Counted from the stretch's first letter, positions 1-7,827 are shown. The stretch: DNA of 64,000 nt from Thermoflexibacter ruber (GCF_900113045.1 NZ_FONY01000008.1:1-64000); one strand, 5' to 3'. Notes: generated by a model not told the origin, from the sequence alone. Numbers and translations are program-made.

Positions 1-268
1 GTTCCAAAAGTTTAGGAAATAATGCTAAGTAGTTCTTCTTGACTATTTTATACCAAGCCTTCTCAGAATCGCAAACCATTTGACCGACAAGATTTAGACA
101 AATCACTTCACTATCCGAAAAAGTTGGTTTAGGTCCCGAACGTTCAACTAACTGACCGACTTCTTTGTAAATTTCATCTATAATGAAAAAAGTAAGGGTC
201 AGAAAATCTGATAAATTTAACTCTTTTATATTATCTTTGAATACTGAATCAATTGCGATTTGGTGCAT
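1..268 (-). CDS. IS982-type transposase, N-terminal part (cut by window edge)
   Basis: About 89 residues are visible, reading leftwards from an ATG at 268 and running off the window. The segment has the N-terminal look of IS982-family transposases: a helical stretch with IIDEIYKEV, then GPKPTFSDSEVICLNL and DSEKAWYKIVKKN, the 'SDSE' region before the DDE catalytic core. The catalytic aspartates lie outside the window, so activity cannot be judged. The coding frame is open and uninterrupted as far as it is seen. The start codon abuts one arm of a perfect 11-bp inverted repeat (269-307), which probably lies at or near the left end of the insertion sequence. No terminal repeat or target duplication could be confirmed because only one end is present. 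Confidence 0.72.
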   Translation of the reverse strand, partial: MHQIAIDSVFKDNIKELNLSDFLTLTFFIIDEIYKEVGQLVERSGPKPTFSDSEVICLNLVGQMVCDSEKAWYKIVKKNYLALFPKLLE

Positions 269-307
269 AGGTTATCTCTTTTTATGGTTGCACCTTAGAG
301 ATAACCT
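269..307 (-). promoter_or_regulatory. Perfect 11-bp hairpin just upstream of the transposase start codon
   Basis: AGGTTATCTCT (269-279) and AGAGATAACCT (297-307) are exact reverse complements separated by 17 nt. In the transposase mRNA the 3' arm contains the purine-rich AGAGATAACC just before the ATG (268-266), so a folded transcript would hide the ribosome-binding site. Many insertion sequences use such a hairpin to block translation from transcripts that read in from outside; that this applies here is inference. Confidence 0.55.
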
Positions 308-643
308 TTTTTACTGAAAATTCCAAACTAGCACAATCGGTATTATTTTCTCTGTTTATTCATTTCTTTTTAGCAATCTCATCTTCATACCCAAAACATT
401 AGGATTTAATATTTTCTTGTCTTAATATATCTATTTTTTTACCGACTTGCCGATTAAATAAGCCTATTTGTCTATTCCGAAAAATTAATTCAAACTAATG
501 CTGTTACTTTGTGTTTGTAATAACGAAGCAACAATTAAGCAACCGCGCCTTTTCACAATATCAGATGTCTAATTTTTACATATTCATTTAAAAACCATTT
601 AAAATTCACTATCGCATTTTCATTATCAAAAAAAATCAATACT
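308..643. other. Intergenic stretch between IS end and TonB-dependent receptor
   Basis: AT-rich, with no credible ORF. A box TTACTTTG (505-512) matches the Bacteroidota -7 consensus TAnnTTTG at 7 of 8 positions and could start the receptor transcript. No good -33 TTTG lies at the usual distance, so the promoter call is weak. Nothing else recognisable. Confidence 0.3.
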
Positions 644-3397
644 ATGCGTATTTTTATCCATTACAGATTATTGTTGCTTGTATTTTTCACATTTCTTGGC
701 TTAAACTTTTCTTTTGCTCAAACACTTACAGGAAAGGGCAAAATTTCTGGGGTTGTCATCGATTCTACCGACAGACAACCTGTATCATTCGCAACCGTTA
801 CGCTTACTTTAGTCAATTCTCAAAAACCTATTAGCGGTGCTGTAGCTGATGAAAAAGGACAGTTTACTATTAACAAAGTCCCTACAGGCGAGTACAATGT
901 GGCTATTAGTTTCATTGGGTTTAAGACGATTACTAAAACAGTAACCATAGAGGACAAAAAAGACAATGTCAATTTAGGTACAATTTATTTATATCCTGCT
1001 GTTACCGAACTAAAAGAAGTAACAGTAGAGGGACAAAAAGAACTTATTGAAGAGAAAGTAGATAGGACAGTATATAATGCAGAGCAGGATGCTACTTCAA
1101 AAGGTGGTGATGCAACGGACGTTCTTCGCAGAGTGCCTATGCTCACCGTTGATTTGGACGGGAATGTGTCTTTAAGGGGTAATCAAAACATCAGAGTATT
1201 AATTAACAACAAACCCTCAAGTATCATGGCAACCAGTTTAGCCGATGCCCTTAGACAAATTCCCGCCGACCAAATCAAATCTGTAGAGGTAATAACCTCT
1301 CCATCTGCAAGATATGATGCTGAAGGCTCAGCGGGTATCGTCAATATCATTACTAAGAAAACTACTATGCAGGGCTTGACTTTGGGAATCAACAACAGTG
1401 TGGGCTATCGTGGTTCTATGCTTGGCTTAAATGGCTCGCTCCGCACAGGAAAAGTAGGTTTTACTTTGGGTGGTTTTGGCAGGTCTGAATACAATGTAAT
1501 CGGTAATTTTGAAAATAGACAAAATACAGTTAATAGTATTGGTAATGAGCTGCTTACCATACAAAGTGCTGACACTCGTAGGCGAGGTTTGTGGGGACGC
1601 TATACGCTTGGCTTTGACTATGATATAGATAAGTACAATTCGCTAACAGCCTCTGTGCAGTTTGGGGTGAGAAACAATAGAAACTTCCAAGATGGCTTGC
1701 TGGCAAGAACTTTCCAAAACACCATTCTCCAAAATATCAATTTGAGAGATGTTGATATAAAAGATTTGTCCAATAACATTGATGCCAGCCTTTCTTATAT
1801 TCGTACTTATGAAAAGCCTCAGAAAGAGTTCAGCGTTTTAGCTTTATTCAGCAGAAATAATAGGACTAATGACTTCATCAACAATATTTTAAACCCAGAT
1901 TCAAGGGAAGTCATCAGTCGTTTGAAAAACTTGAACGACAGCTATAACCAAGAAGTTACCTTAGAAGTAAACTATCAGACACCTATCGGGAAAACACAAA
2001 TTTTAGAGATGGGGGCAAAGCAAATTATGCGTCAAGTTACCAGCGATTTTCAATATCTTTTTGCTACAGGAGCAACAGGAGAGTTTATTAGAAATACGAA
2101 TGCACAACTTTCTAATGTGCTTGATTATCTGCAAAATGTAACGGCTTCTTATCTTGCTTATACTTATGCTTCTAAGAGTGGGTACAGCCTTAAAACAGGT
2201 CTGCGCTATGAATATACACTCATAGATGCAAGTTTGAAAAACGAGCAAAAAGTAGAAATTCCTGACTATGGCGTATTAGTGCCAAGCATCAATCTTTCTA
2301 AGAAAATGAAGGGTGGCAATATTGTTAAACTTTCTTATAACCGCCGTATTCAAAGACCTTCTTTGCAGTTCTTAAACCCCAATATCCAAGCAGCTAATCC
2401 TTTGAATATTACCATAGGAAATCCTGCTCTCGACCCAGAGTTTACCAATAATTTTGAGTTAGGATATAGTACCTTTGTCAAAGGAGTTTCTTTGAACGTA
2501 GCTACTTTTGTTCGTAATACTAACAATGCCATTCAAAGTGTAAGAGATATTATTGGAGCGGATACTATTCGTACTACTTTTCAGAATATAGGAAAAGAAA
2601 ATGCTTACGGTTTCAACTTAAATATTAATATTAATGTAGGTAAGTTTAGTATAGGTACAGGTGGAGATATTTACTATGCTACTTTAAATAATAACGTACC
2701 TAATCCTATTTATAGGGCAAGCAATCAAGGTTGGGTTTACGGAGCGCGTTTGTTTGGAAATTATAAGATCAATGATAATTGGGCGTTGCAAGCGTTCTCT
2801 TTCTATCGTGGGAGAGAGGTACAGTTGCAAGGTATCAGAGGGGGATTTGGTATGTATAGCGTAGCTATTAATAGAGATTTCAAAAATAAGAAAGGAAGCA
2901 TAGGCTTAGGTATAGAAAACTTCTTTAACTTCAATGGGATTACTATTCGTAGCGAGTTAAACTCTCCTGTGCTTAACCAACAGAGCGTTAATGTCAATCA
3001 GAACCTAAGTTTTCGGGTGAACTTTAATTACCGTATTGGCAAGATGAGCTTTGATGCTCCTAAACGAAGAAGGTCTATTAACAACGATGACATGAAAAGT
3101 GAAGGAGGTGGCGATGGCGTCGGCGATGGCATGCAACAAGGTGGTGGAAACAATGGTGGAGGTCGTCCACAAGGCGTAAATGGTCAAGGGACAGGTCGTC
3201 CACAAGGAGGGCAAAACATGATGCAACAAGGCGGAGGTCGCCCACAAGGACAGGGAGGCAACCCTCAGTGGCAAGGGCAGGGTGGAAATACAGGAAAACC
3301 ACAAGAAGTGCCAAATCAAGACCAGAAAAAGAAGAAAAATGAGAAAGAAACTCCAAAGAAAGAAAAGCAAGAGGAAAAACCTAAGAATGAGGAGTAA
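644..3397 (+). CDS. TonB-dependent outer-membrane receptor, outer membrane beta-barrel family, with low-complexity tail
   Basis: 917 residues. Signal peptide at about 1-26 ending FSFAQ. Residues ~33-115 form a carboxypeptidase-regulatory-like beta-sandwich (GKISGVVIDSTDRQPVSFA, VAISFIGFKT). A plug domain follows (~127-235; DVLRRVPMLTVDLDGNVSLRG, then SVEVITSPSARYDAEGSAG), then a long beta-barrel of the OMP_b-brl_3 kind ending near FRVNFNYRIGKMSF (~804). This architecture is typical of Bacteroidota receptors that import ligands through the outer membrane with TonB energy; the substrate cannot be told. No SusD partner is adjacent. Unusual is the ~113-residue tail after the barrel: a basic patch (KRRRS), a Gly/Gln/Asn-rich segment with repeated GGRPQG units, then a Lys/Glu-rich end. 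It probably sits in the periplasm. The start is fixed by the signal peptide. Confidence 0.9.
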   Translation: MRIFIHYRLLLLVFFTFLGLNFSFAQTLTGKGKISGVVIDSTDRQPVSFATVTLTLVNSQKPISGAVADEKGQFTINKVPTGEYNVAISFIGFKTITKTVTIEDKKDNVNLGTIYLYPAVTELKEVTVEGQKELIEEKVDRTVYNAEQDATSKGGDATDVLRRVPMLTVDLDGNVSLRGNQNIRVLINNKPSSIMATSLADALRQIPADQIKSVEVITSPSARYDAEGSAGIVNIITKKTTMQGLTLGINNSVGYRGSMLGLNGSLRTGKVGFTLGGFGRSEYNVIGNFENRQNTVNSIGNELLTIQSADTRRRGLWGRYTLGFDYDIDKYNSLTASVQFGVRNNRNFQDGLLARTFQNTILQNINLRDVDIKDLSNNIDASLSYIRTYEKPQKEFSVLALFSRNNRTNDFINNILNPDSREVISRLKNLNDSYNQEVTLEVNYQTPIGKTQILEMGAKQIMRQVTSDFQYLFATGATGEFIRNTNAQLSNVLDYLQNVTASYLAYTYASKSGYSLKTGLRYEYTLIDASLKNEQKVEIPDYGVLVPSINLSKKMKGGNIVKLSYNRRIQRPSLQFLNPNIQAANPLNITIGNPALDPEFTNNFELGYSTFVKGVSLNVATFVRNTNNAIQSVRDIIGADTIRTTFQNIGKENAYGFNLNININVGKFSIGTGGDIYYATLNNNVPNPIYRASNQGWVYGARLFGNYKINDNWALQAFSFYRGREVQLQGIRGGFGMYSVAINRDFKNKKGSIGLGIENFFNFNGITIRSELNSPVLNQQSVNVNQNLSFRVNFNYRIGKMSFDAPKRRRSINNDDMKSEGGGDGVGDGMQQGGGNNGGGRPQGVNGQGTGRPQGGQNMMQQGGGRPQGQGGNPQWQGQGGNTGKPQEVPNQDQKKKKNEKETPKKEKQEEKPKNEE

Positions 3398-3404
3398 ACA
3401 AAGC

Positions 3405-3445
3405 TGATAAAGTTTCAAGCTCTGGTGGAGTTTGAAACTTTATCA
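3405..3445 (+). terminator. Long hairpin after the receptor gene
   Basis: TGATAAAGTTTCAA (3405-3418) pairs perfectly with TTGAAACTTTATCA (3432-3445), a 14-bp stem with a 13-nt loop, eight bases past the stop codon. There is no strong T-run behind it, so it may be a 3'-end stabiliser or processing site rather than a strict intrinsic terminator. Confidence 0.55.
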
Positions 3446-3479
3446 TAAATAAGTTTAATAAACACAAAAATAATCCTTT

Positions 3480-4286
3480 ATGAAAATGAAAAAGTTATTT
3501 TTTCTTTTCTCACTTGTTTCTATATTAGGTATGCAGGCATTTGCTCAAGATTTTGCCTTAGCCCAATTAGAGAAATCGCCTCGCCATCATGAGTGGGTAG
3601 AGGTAAAGTACGGAAATAGAACGGTTCATTGCTTTGTAGTATATCCTGAAAAGCCCAAGAATACGCCTGCCGTCATCGTCATTCACGAAAATCGCGGTTT
3701 GACAGATTGGGTAAGAAGTCTTGCTGACCAAGTAGCGGCAGAGGGATACATTGCTATAGCACCTGATTTACTTTCTGAGTTTAGCGAAAGTAAAAAACGT
3801 ACCAGTGACTTTATCAATTCCGACTCAGCAAGGAATGCACTTTCTCAGCTAAAACCAGAACAAGTTATTAATGACATTAATGCAGCGCAAGCATATATAG
3901 CTAAGTTGCCTTCATGCAACGGAAAAACGGCTATCATGGGCTTCTGCTGGGGTGGTGGGCAGTGCTTCCGCAGTGCTACCAATAACCCTAATATCAGTGC
4001 TGCTTTGGTTTTTTATGGAGGTTCACCAGACAAAGCTGAGGACATAGCCCGCATCAAAGCACCCGTGTACGGGTTCTATGCAGAGAACGACCAACGCATC
4101 AATGCTATGATTCCCAAAACAGAAGAACTCATGAAGGCAGCAAACAAAAAATATGAATACGAAATTTACAAGGGAGCAGGACATGCCTTTATGCGACTGG
4201 GAGATGACCCTGCGGGAAGTGCGGAAAATAAGCAAGCAAGAATAGATGCTTGGCAGAGAATCAGAAAAATTTTAGAAAAGATGTAG
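3480..4286 (+). CDS. Secreted dienelactone hydrolase family protein
   Basis: 268 residues with a signal peptide (MKMKKLFFLFSLVSILGMQ, cut near AFAQ), so exported. An alpha/beta-hydrolase fold of the dienelactone hydrolase family: IHENRGLTDW near residue 75 (oxyanion region), the nucleophile motif GFCWGGGQ with Cys156, Asp204 in ENDQR, and His235 in GAGHAFMR, giving the Cys-Asp-His triad of the family. Classical members open dienelactone rings in chloroaromatic degradation, but the broad family includes many uncharacterised hydrolases, and no catabolic genes lie nearby, so the true substrate is unknown. The gene follows the receptor by ~80 bp, after a hairpin. The next gene begins only 14 bp beyond its stop, suggesting co-transcription. 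Confidence 0.88.
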   Translation: MKMKKLFFLFSLVSILGMQAFAQDFALAQLEKSPRHHEWVEVKYGNRTVHCFVVYPEKPKNTPAVIVIHENRGLTDWVRSLADQVAAEGYIAIAPDLLSEFSESKKRTSDFINSDSARNALSQLKPEQVINDINAAQAYIAKLPSCNGKTAIMGFCWGGGQCFRSATNNPNISAALVFYGGSPDKAEDIARIKAPVYGFYAENDQRINAMIPKTEELMKAANKKYEYEIYKGAGHAFMRLGDDPAGSAENKQARIDAWQRIRKILEKM

Positions 4287-4300
4287 TACAATTTTATGTA

Positions 4301-5113
4301 ATGGCTATACATACACTTAAAAATAGACTTTTCTCATTTTCGTTTTTCGTTGCGTTTGTTAGTTTAACTTTTCACTTGGAAACGAGTGAAAAGTTTTTTT
4401 TTAATCATGAAACGCTTATGCAAAAAATCTGTGCTGCTTATCCAGACCATTTTGAAGGTTATGAAGGCAATTTTTTGATTTGGAAAGACGGTACAAAAAT
4501 GCTTTTTGATGATGGAAAAGAAAAAGACAAGCAGGCTTTACTCGACTCGGCAGACTTAGAAGACCAATTCAAGATACCTTATCCCAAAGGAAAAGATTTT
4601 TCTATTCCTCAAAAAGGACAAGACCCCGGAAGAGTACGCTATGAGCCTTTCTTTAGAAAAATGTATGGGAACTCCCCCCAAGAAGTCCAGAGGAAACTTA
4701 CTACTATCACTTGGCTTCCTAAAACACTGAATATCAAATTACAAGTAAGTACCGTAAATCAGATTCACCAAAAAATGAAAGCCATTTCTTCCGAATTAGA
4801 GGAACTTTTAGTAAAAACACCTCACCTTACAAAATACCTTCAAAAGCCCGCAGGCACGTTTAATTGGCGATTTATCAGCGGGACCAATCGTCTAAGTACG
4901 CATAGCTTCGGCATGACCATAGACCTCAATGTTACCTATTCTAACTATTGGCAGTGGGATAATAAAACTACCGATGAGAATGCCTTGCTTACTTACCGCA
5001 ACCAAATTCCTATGGAGATAGTGAGTATTTTTGAAAAATACGGCTTTATTTGGGGCGGAAAGTGGTATCACTATGATACTATGCACTTCGAGTATAGACC
5101 CGAATTACTTTAA
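4301..5113 (+). CDS. M15-family D-Ala-D-Ala carboxypeptidase-like protein, secreted
   Basis: About 270 residues from the ATG at 4301. An in-frame start at 4250 would overlap the previous gene by 37 bp and place a charged stretch before the signal sequence, so 4301 is preferred. The N-terminus is a signal peptide or anchor (LFSFSFFVAFVSLTF). Near the C-terminus are the zinc-peptidase motifs of family M15: STHSFGMTIDLN (His and Asp zinc ligands in the SxHxxGxAxD pattern) and YHYDTMHFEYRP (catalytic region and last His ligand). Known relatives (VanY, L-alanyl-D-glutamate peptidases) cut peptidoglycan stem peptides. A cell-wall role in the periplasm is likely; the exact bond cut is not determined by sequence. 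It probably shares a transcript with the hydrolase upstream and converges on mscL. Confidence 0.85.
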   Translation: MAIHTLKNRLFSFSFFVAFVSLTFHLETSEKFFFNHETLMQKICAAYPDHFEGYEGNFLIWKDGTKMLFDDGKEKDKQALLDSADLEDQFKIPYPKGKDFSIPQKGQDPGRVRYEPFFRKMYGNSPQEVQRKLTTITWLPKTLNIKLQVSTVNQIHQKMKAISSELEELLVKTPHLTKYLQKPAGTFNWRFISGTNRLSTHSFGMTIDLNVTYSNYWQWDNKTTDENALLTYRNQIPMEIVSIFEKYGFIWGGKWYHYDTMHFEYRPELL

Positions 5114-5121
5114 GTAAAAAT

Positions 5122-5520
5122 CTATTTTTTCAGCAAATCTCTGATTTCTGCCAAGAGCTTTTCAGAAGGAGTAGGTTCTGGTGGAGGTGCAGGCACCGCT
5201 TCCTCTTTCTTTTTCAAAGCATTCATGGCTTTTACTACCAAAAACATTACAAAGGCTACTAAGAGAAAATTAATAACAGTTTGGATAAATTTCCCGTAAC
5301 TAATCACAACAGCAGGTTTACTTTCCGTTGCTTCTCTAAGCGTAATTCCCAAGCTGGCAAAATCCATGTCCCCAATTAGTAAACCAAGTGGAGGAGTGAA
5401 AATATCGGCTACAAAAGAACCAGTAACAGAAGCGACAGCCCCTCCCATGACTACGCCTACGGCAAAATCTACGAGGTTGCCTTTGATAGCAAACTCTCTA
5501 AATTCACTGATAAATCCCAT
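5122..5520 (-). CDS. mscL: Large-conductance mechanosensitive channel MscL
   Basis: 132 residues, the usual length. Residues 1-14 form the amphipathic N-terminal helix (MGFISEFREFAIKGN). TM1 follows with the family signature NLVDFAVGVVMGGA, then the periplasmic loop starting after FTPPLGLL. TM2 is ~75-98 (FIQTVINFLLVAFVMFLVV), followed by a KKKEE cluster, a proline-rich linker and the C-terminal helix SEKLLAEIRDLLKK that makes the cytoplasmic bundle. MscL is a homopentamer in the inner membrane that opens under extreme tension to release solutes on osmotic downshock. It reads towards the M15 peptidase with 8 bp between their stops. The aquaglyceroporin gene 730 bp away is also osmotically relevant but is on the other strand. 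Confidence 0.97.
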   Translation of the reverse strand: MGFISEFREFAIKGNLVDFAVGVVMGGAVASVTGSFVADIFTPPLGLLIGDMDFASLGITLREATESKPAVVISYGKFIQTVINFLLVAFVMFLVVKAMNALKKKEEAVPAPPPEPTPSEKLLAEIRDLLKK

Positions 5521-5586
5521 ATTTTTCTAAGGTTTAATATGATTAATACAAAATTGAATAACTTTTCTAGGTAATAATTTTAAAAG

Positions 5587-5658
5587 GCTGATTTTACAGA
5601 TTAGACGGATTTTCGCCAATGAGTCACTTGAAAATTGCGTTTTTTCGGTAAAATCAGC
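5587..5658. repeat. 11-bp perfect inverted repeat upstream of mscL
   Basis: GCTGATTTTAC (5587-5597) is repeated inverted as GTAAAATCAGC (5648-5658) around a 50-nt centre. Right beside it ATTTACA-TTC-TGTAAAT forms a second small hairpin (5662-5678). Both lie in the ~170 bp between mscL and the MITE-like element. Could be an operator, a structured leader, or the ends of another small decayed element. Confidence 0.4.
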
Positions 5659-5691
5659 ATTATTTACATTCTGTAAATACTCAATAATAAT

Positions 5692-6048
5692 TTATACTCA
5701 ATCAAAAGTGTTTTTGAAATTTTCTTTACTCCAAAGTCCCTGTTCTCTGACACTTCCTGTGTAAAACTTATGTAAGCATTGGACTTTCACCTGCTCTTGA
5801 CTAACACCGTAGGTGTGCTATTTTTGTAGAAAATAATGAATATATCCACATAAAACCGCTTAGCGGTGGCATATCTCACGCCTACGGTCTTGCTGTAGGT
5901 GGCTTGGGCTTACTCTTTTCTAACAAAATGACAGCCCTATGGGCTTAAAGTTAGATGTAGTATTGTTCATTGGAAAAAGTGTCAGATAACCAAAGTTCCT
6001 TTCTCAGCAAGAGAAAGGGATTGAAAAATCATTTTATTTTAAGTATAG
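5692..6048 (+). repeat. MITE-like element, copy 1 (~357 bp)
   Basis: One of three related non-coding elements in the window (also 7549-7804 and 54331-54683). The outer ends are imperfect inverted repeats beginning TTATACTC... and ending ...AAGTATAG. A stronger inner inverted repeat is GTTCTCTGACACTT (5742-5755) against AAGTGTCAGATAAC (5977-5990). Inside are small GC-richer hairpins with 3-nt loops or nearly so: ACACC-GTA-GGTGT (5804-5816), ACCGC-TTA-GCGGT (5855-5867), CCTAC/GTAGG (5881-5899) and AGCCC-TAT-GGGCT (5933-5945). No transposase is encoded. Copies 1 and 3 share about 50 bp of flank beyond the inner repeats on both sides, so the element proper reaches the outer repeats. Confidence 0.75.
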
Positions 6049-6252
6049 ATGAATTAATAATCAAGGTTGAGAAAATAATCCATTGAAAATAAAACTGTAA
6101 AGGCACTAATATTACTTAAAATATTAAGCAAATATAGAAGGAAAGTCGTAAAATACAATTTTATAGGAAAAAATGTTAAAAACTTTTCCAATTACTTTGG
6201 CAAATCATTAATTTTAGCCAAGTTAATTATCACCATTTAAACCGTTTAAAAT

Positions 6253-6957
6253 ATGACTTCATTTTTAGGAGAATTAGTTGGCACGATGTTGCTCATCATA
6301 CTTGGCGATGGAGTAGTGGGGGGCGTTGTCCTCAAAGAAACCAAATCACATAATTCAGGCTGGATAGTAATTACCTTAGGCTGGGGCTTGGCAGTAGCTA
6401 TTGCCGCTTATACTGCGGGCAAGTTTAGTGGGGCGCATCTGAACCCTGCCGTAACCTTAGGACTTGCGGCTGTGGGGCAGTTTGCTTGGGAGAAAGTGCC
6501 TACTTATTGGCTGGCTCAATTCATCGGAGCATTTTTAGGGGCAGTAGTCGTCTATCTGCACTATCTTCCTCACTGGGCAAAAACAGAAGATAAAGATGCA
6601 AAATTAGGCGTATTCTGCTCTTCACCTGCTATTAGAAATCCTTTAACAAACTTTATCAGTGAAGTCATAGGAACTTTTGTCTTGGTTTTTGGTCTTTTAG
6701 CCATAGGGGCAAATGAGTTTGCTCAAGGGTTAAATGTATTGATTGTGGGCTTTTTAATTGTGAGCATTGGGCTTTCTTTGGGCGGTACAACAGGCTATGC
6801 TATCAATCCTGCCCGCGATTTAGCCCCACGATTGGCACATTTTTTACTGCCTATCCCTGATAAGCGAGATTCCGACTGGGGATACGCTTGGATTCCTGTA
6901 ACTGCCCCTTTGATAGGTGGAGTTTTAGGAGCGATAGTTTATACTTCACTCTTTTAA
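6253..6957 (+). CDS. glpF: MIP-family aquaglyceroporin (glycerol facilitator type)
   Basis: 234 residues with six hydrophobic segments and the two half-helix signatures of the MIP family: SGAHLNPAVTLG (Asn64) and GYAINPARDLAPR (Asn185). Asp189 straight after NPAR is the marker that separates glycerol facilitators from strict water channels, so passive transport of glycerol and small polyols across the inner membrane is expected. No glycerol kinase or dehydrogenase gene is adjacent, which is why the symbol is tentative. The next gene, a LEA-like lipoprotein, starts 12 bp after the stop and is probably co-transcribed. Upstream, TTACTTTG (6192-6199) is a 7-of-8 match to the TAnnTTTG -7 box. The MITE copy ends 200 bp before the start and points the same way. 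Confidence 0.92.
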   Translation: MTSFLGELVGTMLLIILGDGVVGGVVLKETKSHNSGWIVITLGWGLAVAIAAYTAGKFSGAHLNPAVTLGLAAVGQFAWEKVPTYWLAQFIGAFLGAVVVYLHYLPHWAKTEDKDAKLGVFCSSPAIRNPLTNFISEVIGTFVLVFGLLAIGANEFAQGLNVLIVGFLIVSIGLSLGGTTGYAINPARDLAPRLAHFLLPIPDKRDSDWGYAWIPVTAPLIGGVLGAIVYTSLF

Positions 6958-6969
6958 AATATTACGCTA

Positions 6970-7545
6970 ATGAAAAAATACTTTATTCTTGCTTGTGGCT
7001 TACTTGTGATTTTACCTGCCTGTCAGACCTTGCAAATGATGCAAAACTTTGCCAAATGCGAGTTTCGCCTGGCTCAGCTGTCCAATATCAATGCTTTGGG
7101 TATTGATATGACAGGCAAGCGTAGTTTTTCTGATTTCAGTTTATTAGATGCAGGGAAGGTGGTGCAAGCCTTAGCTGGCAATCAGTTTCTACTCAATTTT
7201 GTAGCAAATGTCGAGGTTAGAAATCCCAACGCCGAACCCGCAGGATTGAATCGCATGGATTGGATTTTGATGGTCGATAACAAAGAAGTGCTAAACGGTA
7301 CACTAAACCAAGCGGTCAATGTTCCTGCCAATAACGGCACGACCATCATGCCTTTGAATCTTTCTATAGATTTGAAAAAGATTTTTGCTAATCAAAGCAG
7401 AGATGAAACTTTGAGTTTGGCTTTTGACTTAGCTCAACAAGGAAATAATACGACAAGGCTCATGCTAAGGGTAAGACCGTATATCAATATCGGTGGGGCA
7501 GAACTTGCTTATCCCGGATATTTGAATATTAAAAAAGATTTTTAA
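6970..7545 (+). CDS. LEA14-like lipoprotein
   Basis: 191 residues. Lipoprotein signal with lipobox LPAC (Cys18). The body resembles the LEA type 2 / LEA14 (WHy) fold: a ~100-residue beta-sandwich with FVANVEVRNPNAEPAGLNRMD, whose NPN plus following strand is typical, then an NGTLNQAVNVPANNGTTIMPL region where such domains have alternating strands. LEA14-type proteins are linked to desiccation and water stress, but bacterial lipoprotein versions have no settled role. It lies 12 bp behind the aquaglyceroporin, so a shared role in osmotic or envelope stress is reasonable inference. Its 3' end is immediately followed by the second MITE-like copy. Confidence 0.65.
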   Translation: MKKYFILACGLLVILPACQTLQMMQNFAKCEFRLAQLSNINALGIDMTGKRSFSDFSLLDAGKVVQALAGNQFLLNFVANVEVRNPNAEPAGLNRMDWILMVDNKEVLNGTLNQAVNVPANNGTTIMPLNLSIDLKKIFANQSRDETLSLAFDLAQQGNNTTRLMLRVRPYINIGGAELAYPGYLNIKKDF

Positions 7546-7548
7546 GAT

Positions 7549-7804
7549 ATTTTTCTGGTTATCTGATATTTTCTGCGTAAAACTATGTAAGTGGCGGATT
7601 TTAGTCTACCATTGACTAACACCGAAGATGTGCTATTTTTGTAGATAATAATGAATGTACCCACATAAAACCGCGTAGCGGTGGCATATTTCACGCCTAT
7701 GGGCTGCTCTTTTCTACCAATATGACAGCCCTACGGGCTTAATTTACACTTAGTATTGCCCATTTGCTAACTCCACAAAAAGTGTCAGACAATCAGAGAA
7801 AATA
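7549..7804 (+). repeat. MITE-like element, copy 2 (core form, ~256 bp)
   Basis: Ends TATTTTTCTGGTTATCTGAT (7550-7569) and an inverted partner around GTGTCAGACAATCAGAGAAA (7782-7801). The interior repeats the same order of features as copy 1: an ACACCGAAGATGT variant of the first hairpin (7619-7631, pairing weakened), TATTTTTG box (7634-7641), ACCGC-GTA-GCGGT (7670-7682) and AGCCC-TAC-GGGCT (7727-7739). It lacks the long outer arms of copies 1 and 3, and 21 bp in the interior is missing relative to copy 1. It sits between the convergent LEA-like and Asp-box genes. Confidence 0.72.
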
Positions 7805-7827
7805 GAACATCGGAATTACTCATCTTA

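Noticed and set aside
3005-3418. Two long minus-strand ORFs opposite the receptor tail
   Set aside because: They are shadows of the low-complexity tail coding sequence and look like Leu/His/Phe-rich noise.
5841-5851. DnaA-box-like ATATCCACA inside MITE copy 1
   Set aside because: It lies in a dispersed repeat and is changed to TACCCACA in the other copies, so it is not evidence of an origin.
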